Origin: an uncultured Christensenella sp.
GTDB lineage: Bacteria; Bacillota; Clostridia; Christensenellales; UBA1750
Assembly (NCBI GenBank): GCA_905193155.1
Contig: CAJJNQ010000008.1
Span: 1 to 64,000, forward strand
DNA: 64,000 bases
Direction: 5' to 3'
Shown here: piece after piece, positions 33,623 to 41,747 of the stretch
How the letters are laid out: every line of letters begins with the position of its first letter
Numbering within the stretch: the first letter of the stretch is position 1
Made by a program: the position numbers and the translations under genes
The notes under the pieces: generated by a model
What the model was told of the DNA's origin: nothing
The model's input: only the letters and a program-made list of their open reading frames with translations
Databases searched by the model: none

Positions 33623-34835
33623 CCGCTTTGTCGTGACGGTCACGCAGCTCAACGAATATGTCAAATCCCTGATGGGTGCGGATCCGCTGCTGCGCGGCCT
33701 GTCACTCAAAGGGGAAATTTCCAATTTCAAACGGCATTCGTCCGGTCACCTTTATTTTTCGCTGAAAGATGAATCCTCTGTGATCCGCTGCGTGATGTTT
33801 CGGCAGAACGCCTTTGGGCTGAACTTTACCCCCAGGGACGGTCGGCAGGTCGTGCTGACGGGCTATGTTTCGGTTTATACGCGCGATGGTCAATATCAAT
33901 TCTACTGCGAAAAAATGCAGGCAGACGGTGTGGGCGCGCTCTATCAGCAGTTTGAGCGCAATAAGGCGCGCTTTGCTGCGGAGGGGCTGTTTGATGCGGA
34001 GCACAAGCGTCCGCTTCCGGCCCTATGCCGGAGGATTGGCGTGGCCACTTCACCCACCGGCGCTGTGATCCGCGATATCATCCGCGTTTCGCACCGGCGC
34101 AACCCCTCGGTGGATATCCTGCTGGCTCCCTGCCGCGTGCAGGGGGAAGGGGCTACGGGAGAGATTGCAGCAGCTATTCGTGTTCTGAACAGGCAGGATG
34201 TAGATGTCATCATCGTTGGGCGCGGCGGCGGTTCGTTGGAAGACCTCTGGGCTTTTAACGAAGAAGAAGTGGTTCGTGCGGTTTATGCGTCCCGCGTGCC
34301 GGTGATTTCCGCCGTGGGGCATGAAACTGATTTCGCCTTGAGCGATTTTGCCGCAGATGTGCGCGCATCCACGCCGTCCAACGCCGCCGAGCTTGCGGTG
34401 TTGGATCTGAGCGACGTGATGCAGAATCTGGACAGCCTGACTTCGTCACTGGATGCGGCAGCGCTGCGGGCGGTGGATCGCCGCGGTCGGGAGCTGGAGC
34501 TGCTCTGCCGGCGCGTATCGGTGCAGGCAGCCGTGCGGCGGCTGGATCAGAACGCCGAGATCATAAAAACGCTGGAAAGGCAGATGGACGCGAGTGCGCT
34601 CCGCAGGATAGATAGCGAAAACGAGCGATTGACGCATCTTGCGGCGAGACTTGACACGCTGAATCCGGAAAACGTGCTGCGGCGGGGCTATGCGTTGATT
34701 CGAAAGAACGAAAAGACGGTCTCTTCCGTTTTACAAATGAAACCAGGGGATGAGATGAGGGTGCAGCTGCGCGACGGCGTGATCTTCTCTCAAGTGACCG
34801 GGATCGAGGAAAAACATGAAAAAGCTGACCTATGA
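33606..34835 (+). CDS. xseA: Exodeoxyribonuclease VII large subunit
   Basis: The 409-aa product has an N-terminal OB fold (LRGLSLKGEISNFKRHSSGHLYFSLKD), the catalytic core with GVATSPTGAVIRDI, DVIIVGRGGGSLEDLWAFNEE, SAVGHETDFALSDFAADVRASTPS, and a C-terminal coiled-coil region ending in NPENVLRRGYALI. With XseB it degrades single-stranded DNA to oligonucleotides. The start overlaps folD and the end overlaps xseB. Confidence 0.96.
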   Translation: MPGAHDRFVVTVTQLNEYVKSLMGADPLLRGLSLKGEISNFKRHSSGHLYFSLKDESSVIRCVMFRQNAFGLNFTPRDGRQVVLTGYVSVYTRDGQYQFYCEKMQADGVGALYQQFERNKARFAAEGLFDAEHKRPLPALCRRIGVATSPTGAVIRDIIRVSHRRNPSVDILLAPCRVQGEGATGEIAAAIRVLNRQDVDVIIVGRGGGSLEDLWAFNEEEVVRAVYASRVPVISAVGHETDFALSDFAADVRASTPSNAAELAVLDLSDVMQNLDSLTSSLDAAALRAVDRRGRELELLCRRVSVQAAVRRLDQNAEIIKTLERQMDASALRRIDSENERLTHLAARLDTLNPENVLRRGYALIRKNEKTVSSVLQMKPGDEMRVQLRDGVIFSQVTGIEEKHEKADL

Positions 34836-35043
34836 AGCGGGTCTTGCGGAACTGCAAGCCGTGATTTCGCAGATTGAAAGCGGAGAGCTGACGCTGGAAG
34901 AAACCATCAAGGCCTATGAAAAGGGGCGCGCTTTGTCTGAAAAGCTCAGCGCTATGCTGACCGAGGGCAAGGGAAGAATCCTCAAGCTCCAATCGGATGG
35001 AACCCAGGTTCCCTTCGAGAGCGAAAAGGAGGAAGAAGCATGA
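34816..35043 (+). CDS. xseB: Exodeoxyribonuclease VII small subunit
   Basis: The 75-aa helical protein has the family motif YEAGLAELQAVISQIESGELTLEE followed by YEKGRAL. Several XseB copies decorate the XseA coiled coil. It overlaps xseA by 20 bases and ispA by four (ATGA). Confidence 0.95.
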   Translation: MKKLTYEAGLAELQAVISQIESGELTLEETIKAYEKGRALSEKLSAMLTEGKGRILKLQSDGTQVPFESEKEEEA

Positions 35044-35933
35044 GCGAGCGCATGGAACGCTATCACGAGATGGTGGAAAACGCGCTGCCTTATGCGCTGC
35101 CTCAGCCGGAGGGCTGCGCCAAGGTGCTCTGCGAAGCGATGCGTTATTCGCTGCTGGCGGGCGGCAAACGGCTGCGTCCCTGCCTGACGCTGGCGGCGGC
35201 AGAGAGCGTCGGCGCGGATTTGACGGAAGCGCTGCCTTATGCCTGCGCGATGGAGATGGTTCATACCTATTCGTTGATTCACGACGATCTCCCCGCAATG
35301 GACAACGATACCCTGCGCCGCTGGCGGCCCACCAACCATGTGGTCTATGGCGAAGCCATGGCGATTCTGGCGGGAGACGGGCTGCTTTCGCACGCTTTTG
35401 CGCACATCAATCGCTGCGCGCTGGAACATCCGGAGCACGCGCGGGCGCACTTGCTCGCCATGAAGGCAGTGACGAATGCAGCGGGCGCGGAAGGCATGGT
35501 CGCCGGACAATCGGTAGACGTTTACTGTGAAAAGCACGGCTGCGGGGGAGAAGATAAGAAAAAACTGCTGGATTATATTCACCGCAACAAGACCGCGGCC
35601 ATGATTCGCGGTGCGCTGCTGGCGGGTGCAGAGCTGGGCAATCCGTCCGACGCGGTTCGCGCAGCGTTTTCGGAATACGGTGAAAAACTCGGCATTGCCT
35701 TCCAGGTGGCGGACGATATCCTGGACGCCTGCTCGACCAGCGAGAGCATGGGCAAAACCGTGGGCAAGGACGCGCAGGAGGGCAAGTTGACCTACGTCTC
35801 GCTCTATGGCGTAGAAGAGTCGAAAAAGCGCCTGGCAGAGCTGACCGAAGCAGCCAAGCACGCCATTGAGCCTTTGGACGCAGACGGTTTTTTCCGCGAT
35901 CTTGCGCAGCAGATGCTGATTCGCACGCACTGA
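35040..35933 (+). CDS. ispA: Farnesyl/geranyl diphosphate synthase
   Basis: This 297-aa trans-prenyltransferase condenses isopentenyl diphosphate with allylic diphosphates. It has GGKRLRPCL, the first aspartate-rich motif in HDDLPAMDND, VYGEAMAILAGDGLLS, and the second motif QVADDILDACST. Dxs, which feeds the MEP pathway, is encoded about 1.8 kb downstream. The gene immediately precedes a DUF212 gene and the OLE RNA. Confidence 0.95.
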   Translation: MSERMERYHEMVENALPYALPQPEGCAKVLCEAMRYSLLAGGKRLRPCLTLAAAESVGADLTEALPYACAMEMVHTYSLIHDDLPAMDNDTLRRWRPTNHVVYGEAMAILAGDGLLSHAFAHINRCALEHPEHARAHLLAMKAVTNAAGAEGMVAGQSVDVYCEKHGCGGEDKKKLLDYIHRNKTAAMIRGALLAGAELGNPSDAVRAAFSEYGEKLGIAFQVADDILDACSTSESMGKTVGKDAQEGKLTYVSLYGVEESKKRLAELTEAAKHAIEPLDADGFFRDLAQQMLIRTH

Positions 35934-35946
35934 AGGAGGAAAAGCA

Positions 35947-36405
35947 TTGACCAACAATATCCTGCTCATCTTCCGCAATCCTTGCCTGATGCCCGCAGCA
36001 GTGGGCTGGGCGACCGCACAGATCATCAAGGTGCTGCTGAACCTGCTGCTGCTGCGCAAGTTGGATGTGACGCGCTTTGTGGGTGCGGGCGGCATGCCCT
36101 CGGCGCACTCGGCGTTTGTGACGGCGCTGACGGTGTCCATGGGCCTCAATTACGGTTTTGACAGCGCGTTTTTCGCAATTTCTGCGGCACTTGCCATGGT
36201 CGTGATGTATGACGCGGCGGGCGTGCGGCGCGCAGCCGGGCGACAGGCGGCCAGCATCAACCGCATCATACGCCACCTCAGAGAAAAATCCGCCGGATAT
36301 CAGGACACTGAAAAGCAACTGCGCGAGCTGCTCGGCCATACACCGCTGGAAGTGGTTGCAGGCGCGCTGTTGGGCATCATCATCTCCATTCTCTGGGCGC
36401 TTTGA
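35947..36405 (+). CDS. Divergent PAP2 family protein (DUF212/YuiD-like)
   Basis: The 152-aa protein has about four hydrophobic segments and the family signature RFVGAGGMPSAHSAFVTAL, with DAAGVRRAAGRQAASIN and LGHTPLEVVAGALLG. These match the acid-phosphatase-like motifs of the divergent PAP2 family, which may act on lipid or polyprenyl phosphates. The TTG start follows a good GGAGG site. Its place after ispA fits a polyprenyl-phosphate substrate, but that is inference. Confidence 0.88.
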   Translation: MTNNILLIFRNPCLMPAAVGWATAQIIKVLLNLLLLRKLDVTRFVGAGGMPSAHSAFVTALTVSMGLNYGFDSAFFAISAALAMVVMYDAAGVRRAAGRQAASINRIIRHLREKSAGYQDTEKQLRELLGHTPLEVVAGALLGIIISILWAL

Positions 36406-36434
36406 TTGCATAAAATTTCGGAATATGCTATACT
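36406..36434 (+). promoter_or_regulatory. Promoter of the OLE RNA
   Basis: TTGCAT (36406-36411) and TATACT (36429-36434) have a 17-base spacer and place the transcript start near 36441, just before the conserved 5' end of the RNA. Confidence 0.75.
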
Positions 36435-36440
36435 ATGCAT

Positions 36441-37039
36441 TGTAAGGTGGTGCAGTATTCTAGTCAACAATGCCATGTCTGAAGGCGGGCCTAAAAATCC
36501 GTCGAAGAGCACATCGATGAAGCTTCTGGTGCTGGCTGCCGACGCCCAGTCGGGGGTTGGTGCTGGATGTAAGGAAGAAGGGCGATCCGCAATGGCATGC
36601 GGGCGTTGACCCCGCTTCCGTGGAGGCCCAAACGGGTGGATTGCATGAAAAGTCCTAGACGGATAATCTACTCATTGGGGGTAAACCTGTATTGCGGCGA
36701 AAGCTGTGTGCAGCAGTAGCTTGCCTTGAAGCGGTTTCTGTGGGAATTCGGTTCATCGCGTTATGTACCTAGAGCTCGGGTCGCAGCGCAATCTGCGGAG
36801 GAAAACACGACTGCAAAAGAGGCTAGGACCTGGCGGAGTTGCTGAGGAAAGCTCCTAGACTGTCTGTGCGTGCCGGGGATTATAGTGTGGTCTTAACGGC
36901 ATTCCAGTCAAACACGCGGCGACGTGGTTTGGCGGCGTATAATGGGAAACCGCTTCTATCGGCAACGGGGAGTTCGCCGCCGGGAAACCCTACTGGACCT
37001 AAGCCGCAAGGTTTATCCGGCACGTCACCACCTTTTTTT
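36441..37039 (+). ncRNA. ole: OLE RNA (ornate, large, extremophilic RNA)
   Basis: About 600 bases without a convincing coding frame lie between ispA/DUF212 and dxs, directly before an OapA homologue. This is the exact neighbourhood known for OLE RNA, a large structured RNA that forms a membrane-bound ribonucleoprotein complex in extremophilic and anaerobic Firmicutes. The two ends pair: AAGGTGGTG (36444-36452) with CACCACCTT (37026-37034), followed by a T run to 37039. Internal hairpins are visible, for example CCGAC-loop-GTCGG (36539-36553). Many purine-rich loops and short GC stems run through the region. The length agrees with the known class (about 600 nt). The identification rests on context, size and fold; I could not run a covariance search. 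Confidence 0.88.
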
Positions 37040-37047
37040 AAGACAGC

Positions 37048-37092
37048 AAAAGGGCTGCTTTCCCGTGAAAGCGGAAAAGCCGGCCTTTTTTA
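37048..37092 (+). terminator. Terminator-like hairpin between OLE RNA and oapA
   Basis: GCTTTC pairs with GAAAGC around a CCGT loop, extended by GGCT with AGCC and AAAAG with CTTTT, and followed by TTTTTT. It may separate the RNA from oapA or allow partial read-through. Confidence 0.65.
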
Positions 37093-37119
37093 TACTGAAA
37101 ACGGAGGCCTTAACCGGTT

Positions 37120-37680
37120 ATGTCGAAACCCAAAAAAGATCCTCGAAGACGCGCCGTCTCCTGGGTGATTTTTGTTTTCTTTCTCTCCTTTGTGCTGTCG
37201 CTGCTGATGAGCTGGTCGTCTTCCACAGCGCTTTCCACCGTGGGCATCACCCTGGCGACGCTGACCGTGCTGATCCTGGTTACTATCGGCATTCTATTTG
37301 ACATCTTAGGTGTTGCCGTCACCAGTGCGGATAAGCCGCCGCTGGTTGCAATGACCACGCGCCGTGTGCCGGGTGCGCGCCAGGCACTTTGGATGGTGCA
37401 GAATGCCGACCGCATGGCATCCATCTGCAACGACGTGGTGGGCGATATCTGCGGCGTCGTCTCCGGCTCCGCCGGTGCGGCGCTGACCATGCGCATCGGG
37501 GAGAAAATGGGGCTTTCTTCTACATTCATCGTCGGCATATTGGTTGCGGCGTTTATCGCGGCGTTCACGGTCGGCGGCAAGGCCATCGGCAAACGACTGG
37601 CCATCAAGCGATCTAAAGATATCCTGATGCTCACAGGTCGTGCAGCCGCATTTCTCAGCGGCCTTTTCAAGCGGAAATAA
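37120..37680 (+). CDS. oapA: OLE-associated protein OapA
   Basis: The 186-aa membrane protein has a basic N-terminus (SKPKKDPRRRAVS), membrane segments at about 13-31, 39-60, 110-124 and 133-152, and a basic C-terminal tail ending FKRK. Between spans 2 and 3 lies a conserved block with FDILGVAVTSADKPP, RRVPGARQALWMVQNADR and CNDVVGDICG. The last includes a DxxxD pair (Asp105, Asp109) at the position where the Bacillus halodurans OapA has its functionally important DxxxD. OapA binds OLE RNA and places it at the membrane. GGAGG lies 12 bases before the ATG, longer than usual. Confidence 0.9.
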   Translation: MSKPKKDPRRRAVSWVIFVFFLSFVLSLLMSWSSSTALSTVGITLATLTVLILVTIGILFDILGVAVTSADKPPLVAMTTRRVPGARQALWMVQNADRMASICNDVVGDICGVVSGSAGAALTMRIGEKMGLSSTFIVGILVAAFIAAFTVGGKAIGKRLAIKRSKDILMLTGRAAAFLSGLFKRK

Positions 37681-37695
37681 CAGGAGGGGCTTTGG

Positions 37696-39546
37696 TTGTC
37701 TATCTTGCAGGAAATACAGGCCGGAGCAGACCTGAAAAGCTATACGATTCCACAGCTGGAACAGCTTTGCGCAGAAATTCGTGAGGAATTGCTGCGCGTT
37801 GTGCCGCGGAACGGCGGGCATTTATCTAGTAATTTGGGCGCGGTGGAGCTGACAGTCGCTCTTCATTATGTTTACAATCTACCTACGGATAAATTGCTGT
37901 TCGACGTCGGACATCAGTGCTATGCGCATAAAATGCTGACCGGGCGTCTTGATCAATTTGAAACGCTGCGACGCAAAGACGGCCTTGCCGGATTCCCCAA
38001 GCCTTCGGAAAGCGCTTATGATGCCTTCGGTGCAGGCCACAGCGGCACGGCGATTTCGGCGGCGCTGGGCTATGCGCGTGCTGCGTCTATTCGGGGAGAG
38101 CGCTATGACTGTGTCGCTCTGGTCGGGGACGGTTCCTTTATGGACGGTCCCGGCATCGAGGCCTTCAACGACGCAGGGCGTTCGGAACTGCCTATTGTTG
38201 TCGTGCTCAACGACAACAATATGTCGATTTCACGGAACGTCGGCGCACTGTCCAATTATCTCAATCAGCTGCGTTCCAATAAAGGTTATTGGCGCTTCAA
38301 GAGTCACACAGCGTCCTTTTTGAAGAAAATCCCCGGCATCGGTATGGGGCTGCACGATTTCGTCTATACCGTCAAAAATTCCATCAAGTATCTCTTTGTG
38401 CATGGGCAGTTTTTCGAGGCGCTGGGCTTTACCTACCTTGGCCCCATCGACGGACATAATCTTTCCATGCTCATTCGCACGTTGACGCGGGCGCGGAATT
38501 TAGAACGCCCGGTGTTGGTGCATGCCGTCACGCAGAAGGGGCATGGCTATCGCCCGGCAGAGGAAAAACCGGACGCCTTCCATGGCGTTGCCCCCTATGA
38601 AGTGGAAGGGGCCGGTGCGGCTGCGCAGATTCATTCGAGCGGTGTGGTCAGTGAGGCGCTTTGCCGTCTGGGCGCGGAGGACGATCGTGTGACTGTAATC
38701 ACCGCAGCGATGCGGGATGGCACGGGAACGCGTAAATTTGCCGAAACCTATCCCAAACGCTTCTTCGACGTGGGCATTGCGGAAGAGCACGCGGTCACGC
38801 TGGCGGCTGGGTTGGCCGCAGGCGGCGTTCGCCCATATTTTGCGGTTTATTCTACTTTCTTGCAGCGTGGCTACGACCAGATGATCCATGATGTGGCACT
38901 GCAAAACCTGCCGGTGGTGTTCCTCTGCGGCCATGCAGGCTTGGTCGGGGAGGATGGAGCAACGCACCACGGCGTCTTCGACCTTTCCTATTGTTCGCAC
39001 ATTCCGAACCTGCGGATTCTTGCGCCCTCCTGCGCGGAAGAGCTCGGCGAAATGATTCGCTGGTCAATCCATGCGGACGGCCCGGTGGTGATCCGCTATC
39101 CCAAGTCCTGCTGTTCCGCCATGCACAACATCGTAGGGCTGGAAAAGGGCGCGTGGCAGGTCGTGAGTCTGGCGCACAAGGCTCGGGCAGTGCTTTTTGC
39201 GGCAGGTTCGATGGTGGCGCAGGCAATGATCGCGGCCGATACGCTGGCGCTGGAAGGCATCGACGTGGAGGTGGTGAATTGCCGCCAGATCAAGCCGCTG
39301 CCCGACCGTATGCTGGAAAAATATGCGTACTTGCCCATTGTGACGTTGGAAGAAAACAGTGTCATCGGCGGCTTCGGAGCGCTCGTTTCTTTGCGATACG
39401 AACAGTTGGGACACAGCGTTCAGCTGCTGCCCATCGGCATTGGGGATGAATTTGTGCAGCACGGCACGCGCACGCAGCTGCTGAAGGACAGCGGGCTGGA
39501 TGCGGCCGGAATCTGCGACAAGATCAGGGAGTTTATCGGAGCATGA
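37696..39546 (+). CDS. dxs: 1-deoxy-D-xylulose-5-phosphate synthase
   Basis: Dxs condenses pyruvate and glyceraldehyde 3-phosphate with thiamine diphosphate, the first step of the MEP isoprenoid pathway. The 616-aa product has GHQCYAHKMLTGR, GAGHSGTAISAALGYA, the ThDP motif VGDGSFMDGPGIEAFNDAG with LNDNNMSIS, and EEHAVTLAAGLAAGG in the transketolase core. Translation starts at TTG 37696 after AGGAGGGG. Its stop overlaps tlyA (ATGA). Confidence 0.97.
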   Translation: MSILQEIQAGADLKSYTIPQLEQLCAEIREELLRVVPRNGGHLSSNLGAVELTVALHYVYNLPTDKLLFDVGHQCYAHKMLTGRLDQFETLRRKDGLAGFPKPSESAYDAFGAGHSGTAISAALGYARAASIRGERYDCVALVGDGSFMDGPGIEAFNDAGRSELPIVVVLNDNNMSISRNVGALSNYLNQLRSNKGYWRFKSHTASFLKKIPGIGMGLHDFVYTVKNSIKYLFVHGQFFEALGFTYLGPIDGHNLSMLIRTLTRARNLERPVLVHAVTQKGHGYRPAEEKPDAFHGVAPYEVEGAGAAAQIHSSGVVSEALCRLGAEDDRVTVITAAMRDGTGTRKFAETYPKRFFDVGIAEEHAVTLAAGLAAGGVRPYFAVYSTFLQRGYDQMIHDVALQNLPVVFLCGHAGLVGEDGATHHGVFDLSYCSHIPNLRILAPSCAEELGEMIRWSIHADGPVVIRYPKSCCSAMHNIVGLEKGAWQVVSLAHKARAVLFAAGSMVAQAMIAADTLALEGIDVEVVNCRQIKPLPDRMLEKYAYLPIVTLEENSVIGGFGALVSLRYEQLGHSVQLLPIGIGDEFVQHGTRTQLLKDSGLDAAGICDKIREFIGA

Positions 39547-40340
39547 AGAAGGAAAGACTGGATGAGGCGCTGGTTCGCCTGCAATATGCCGATACGCCGG
39601 AGCTGGCGCGCGCCATCATCATGGAAGGCCGCGTCTTTCAGAACGGAAACCGGCTGGACAAGCCTGCTATCCTGCTGGCCAGTGATGTGGGGCTGACCGT
39701 CAAAGGGGATAAGCTGCCCTATGTCAGCCGCGGCGGACTCAAGCTGGAAAAGGCGATTGCCGCTTTCGGCTTGACGTTTGAGGGGAAAACCTGCATGGAC
39801 GTCGGCTCTTCCACCGGCGGCTTCACCGATTGCATGCTGCAAAAGGGCGCGCAGAAAGTTTATGCAGTGGATGTGGGATACGGTCTGCTCGATTGGAAGC
39901 TGCGCAACGATCCGCGCGTGGTGGTGATGGAGCGCACCAACGCCCGGTTGCTGAACCCGGAAATGACCGGCGGCGAGCGGATGGATTTTGCGTCGATGGA
40001 TGTTTCGTTCATCTCCATCCGAACCGTTCTGCCTGCTGTACGCACCTGCATGAAAGAAGATGCTCACTTGGCTGTGCTGGTCAAACCGCAGTTTGAGGCA
40101 CGACGCGAACAGGTGGGCAAGGGCGGTATCGTGCGCGATCCTAAGGTGCATCGGGAGGTGCTGGAAACGGTGATCGCCGCCATGCCTGCTATCGGCCTTG
40201 TGCCGCAGGGACTGACCGTTTCGCCCATCAAAGGTGTAGGCGGCAACACGGAGTTTTTGCTTCATTTGACCAACACAGAACTGAACGACGCAGCCTTCCA
40301 AGCGGAAAGAGCGATAGAGGATGTGCTGCACTTTGTATAA
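39543..40340 (+). CDS. tlyA: TlyA-family rRNA 2'-O-methyltransferase
   Basis: The 265-aa protein has an N-terminal S4 RNA-binding domain (KERLDEALVRLQYADTPELA) and an FtsJ-type methyltransferase fold with CMDVGSSTGGFTDCMLQKGA as the SAM site and the catalytic-type residues in SFISIRTVLP and LVKPQFEA. TlyA methylates 16S and 23S rRNA ribose in some bacteria. In Firmicutes it sits between dxs and nadK/argR (Bacillus yqxC). Confidence 0.94.
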   Translation: MKKERLDEALVRLQYADTPELARAIIMEGRVFQNGNRLDKPAILLASDVGLTVKGDKLPYVSRGGLKLEKAIAAFGLTFEGKTCMDVGSSTGGFTDCMLQKGAQKVYAVDVGYGLLDWKLRNDPRVVVMERTNARLLNPEMTGGERMDFASMDVSFISIRTVLPAVRTCMKEDAHLAVLVKPQFEARREQVGKGGIVRDPKVHREVLETVIAAMPAIGLVPQGLTVSPIKGVGGNTEFLLHLTNTELNDAAFQAERAIEDVLHFV

Positions 40341-40353
40341 AAAATAAAAAAGA

Positions 40354-40381
40354 TTGCATAAATAAAAAAAGTGTGTATACT
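40354..40381 (+). promoter_or_regulatory. Promoter upstream of nadK
   Basis: TTGCAT (40354-40359) and TATACT (40376-40381) are separated by 16 bases; the region is AT-rich. Confidence 0.6.
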
Positions 40382-40397
40382 TAAAAGGGGTGCGGTC

Positions 40398-41240
40398 ATG
40401 AGAATTGAGAAAGTGGGTTTGTTGCAAAGTGTTACCCGAAAGGGAATTGCTCCGGCGGTGGAAGCTGCCGCGCTGCGCCTACGCGAAGTAGGCTGTCGGG
40501 TATTCAGCGATCGAAAAGAATTGACGGGCGGAGATGCCTTTTCCCGCGAAGAGGTCATTGAAAAAAGCGATGCGCTCGTCGTTTGCGGCGGAGACGGAAG
40601 CATATTGTCCGTAGCACGCTGCGCGGCGGTATACGGCGTTCCTGTGCTCGGTGTCAATTTCGGTCAGCTGGGTTTTTTGTCCGAAGTGGAGGCAGGTGAG
40701 TTGAGCGAGGCCATTGAGCGCTTGCTCAGCGGGGATTATGCCATCGAGCGGCGGCTGATGATTCGTGCGCAATGGAACGACCAGGAGGTCACGGCGCTGA
40801 ACGATATCGTGGTGCGGCGCGAATCCTCGCTTGCCGTGGTGCGCGGGGACGTCCATGTGGACGGCCTGATGCTCGATCATTATGTTGCAGACGGCATACT
40901 TGTCTCCACGCCGACGGGCGCCAGCGCCTATGCGCTCGCCTGCGGCGGTCCCATCGTGCATCCGCAGCTCAAATGCCTGTCGGTTATGGCCATCTGTCCG
41001 CATTCATTGCGCGCACGCCCTGTCATGCTCGGGCCGGATCAGGTCATTACAGTCGATATTGCGCAGCGGTCGCTGCCTGCTATGATTTGTGCGGACGGGC
41101 AGGATCTCATCTCCATGGCGACGAACGAACCCGTCGTCATCTCGCGCGCACCCTTTGACGCGCAGCTGATCCGTTTTTCCAACCGGGATTTCTTCTCCAT
41201 GGTGCACGCAAAACTTGTAGATAGAACAGAAACAATGTAG
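40398..41240 (+). CDS. nadK: NAD kinase
   Basis: NadK phosphorylates NAD to NADP. The 280-aa product has the GGDGSILSVAR nucleotide motif, GVNFGQLGFLSEVE, LNDIVVRRES, and the TPTGASAYALACGGPIV segment. The start at ATG 40398 follows GGGGTG; a TTG-type longer frame lacks support. argR lies 12 bases downstream. Confidence 0.96.
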   Translation: MRIEKVGLLQSVTRKGIAPAVEAAALRLREVGCRVFSDRKELTGGDAFSREEVIEKSDALVVCGGDGSILSVARCAAVYGVPVLGVNFGQLGFLSEVEAGELSEAIERLLSGDYAIERRLMIRAQWNDQEVTALNDIVVRRESSLAVVRGDVHVDGLMLDHYVADGILVSTPTGASAYALACGGPIVHPQLKCLSVMAICPHSLRARPVMLGPDQVITVDIAQRSLPAMICADGQDLISMATNEPVVISRAPFDAQLIRFSNRDFFSMVHAKLVDRTETM

Positions 41241-41252
41241 AGGAGGCGCTCC

Positions 41253-41708
41253 ATGAAATCGGTACGACACGCTGTGATCAAAGAGATTATCGAATCACAG
41301 GACATTGAAACGCAGGAGGAGCTTGCCGCCGCGCTGCGCGCCAGAAATATTGACGTGACGCAGGCGACCGTTTCCCGCGACATTAAGGAACTCCGTTTGC
41401 TCAAGGTGCTTTCCGAAAAAGGAAGCTATAAATATGCAACGGCCGATAAGGCAGAGCACGGCCTTGCCGACCGCTTTATCCGCATCTTCAACGAATCGGT
41501 GATTTCCATTGTGCCGGCCAGCAATCTGATCGTCATCAAGACCATCTCCGGCAGCGCGCATGCGGCGGGCGAAGCCATTGATACGCTCCATTGGCCGGAA
41601 ATCGTCGGCACCATTTCGGGCGACAATACCCTGCTCATCATCGCGCAGAACGACGAGGACGTCGAAGTTCTGATGCAGAAGATTGAGCAGATGCGCGCCA
41701 GAAAATAA
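41253..41708 (+). CDS. argR: Arginine repressor ArgR
   Basis: The 151-aa regulator has an N-terminal winged helix (ETQEELAAALRARNIDVTQATVSRDI) and a C-terminal arginine-binding oligomerisation domain with the GTISGDNTLLIIA motif. It senses L-arginine and controls arginine metabolism. No arginine genes lie in the window. Its place before recN is conserved in Firmicutes. Confidence 0.96.
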   Translation: MKSVRHAVIKEIIESQDIETQEELAAALRARNIDVTQATVSRDIKELRLLKVLSEKGSYKYATADKAEHGLADRFIRIFNESVISIVPASNLIVIKTISGSAHAAGEAIDTLHWPEIVGTISGDNTLLIIAQNDEDVEVLMQKIEQMRARK

Positions 41709-41747
41709 GCTGAACCGCCTGCACCGCAGCACAGAGGAGGGGTTTCT

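Noticed and set aside
36441..37039. RNase P RNA, tmRNA or group II intron as alternatives for the large RNA
   Set aside because: The conserved core motifs of RNase P RNA, the tRNA-like end and tag frame of tmRNA, and intron domain V were not seen; the gene context fits OLE RNA.
36839..37301. Short frames inside the OLE RNA region
   Set aside because: No ribosome sites or family similarity, and the region is explained by a structured RNA whose ends pair.
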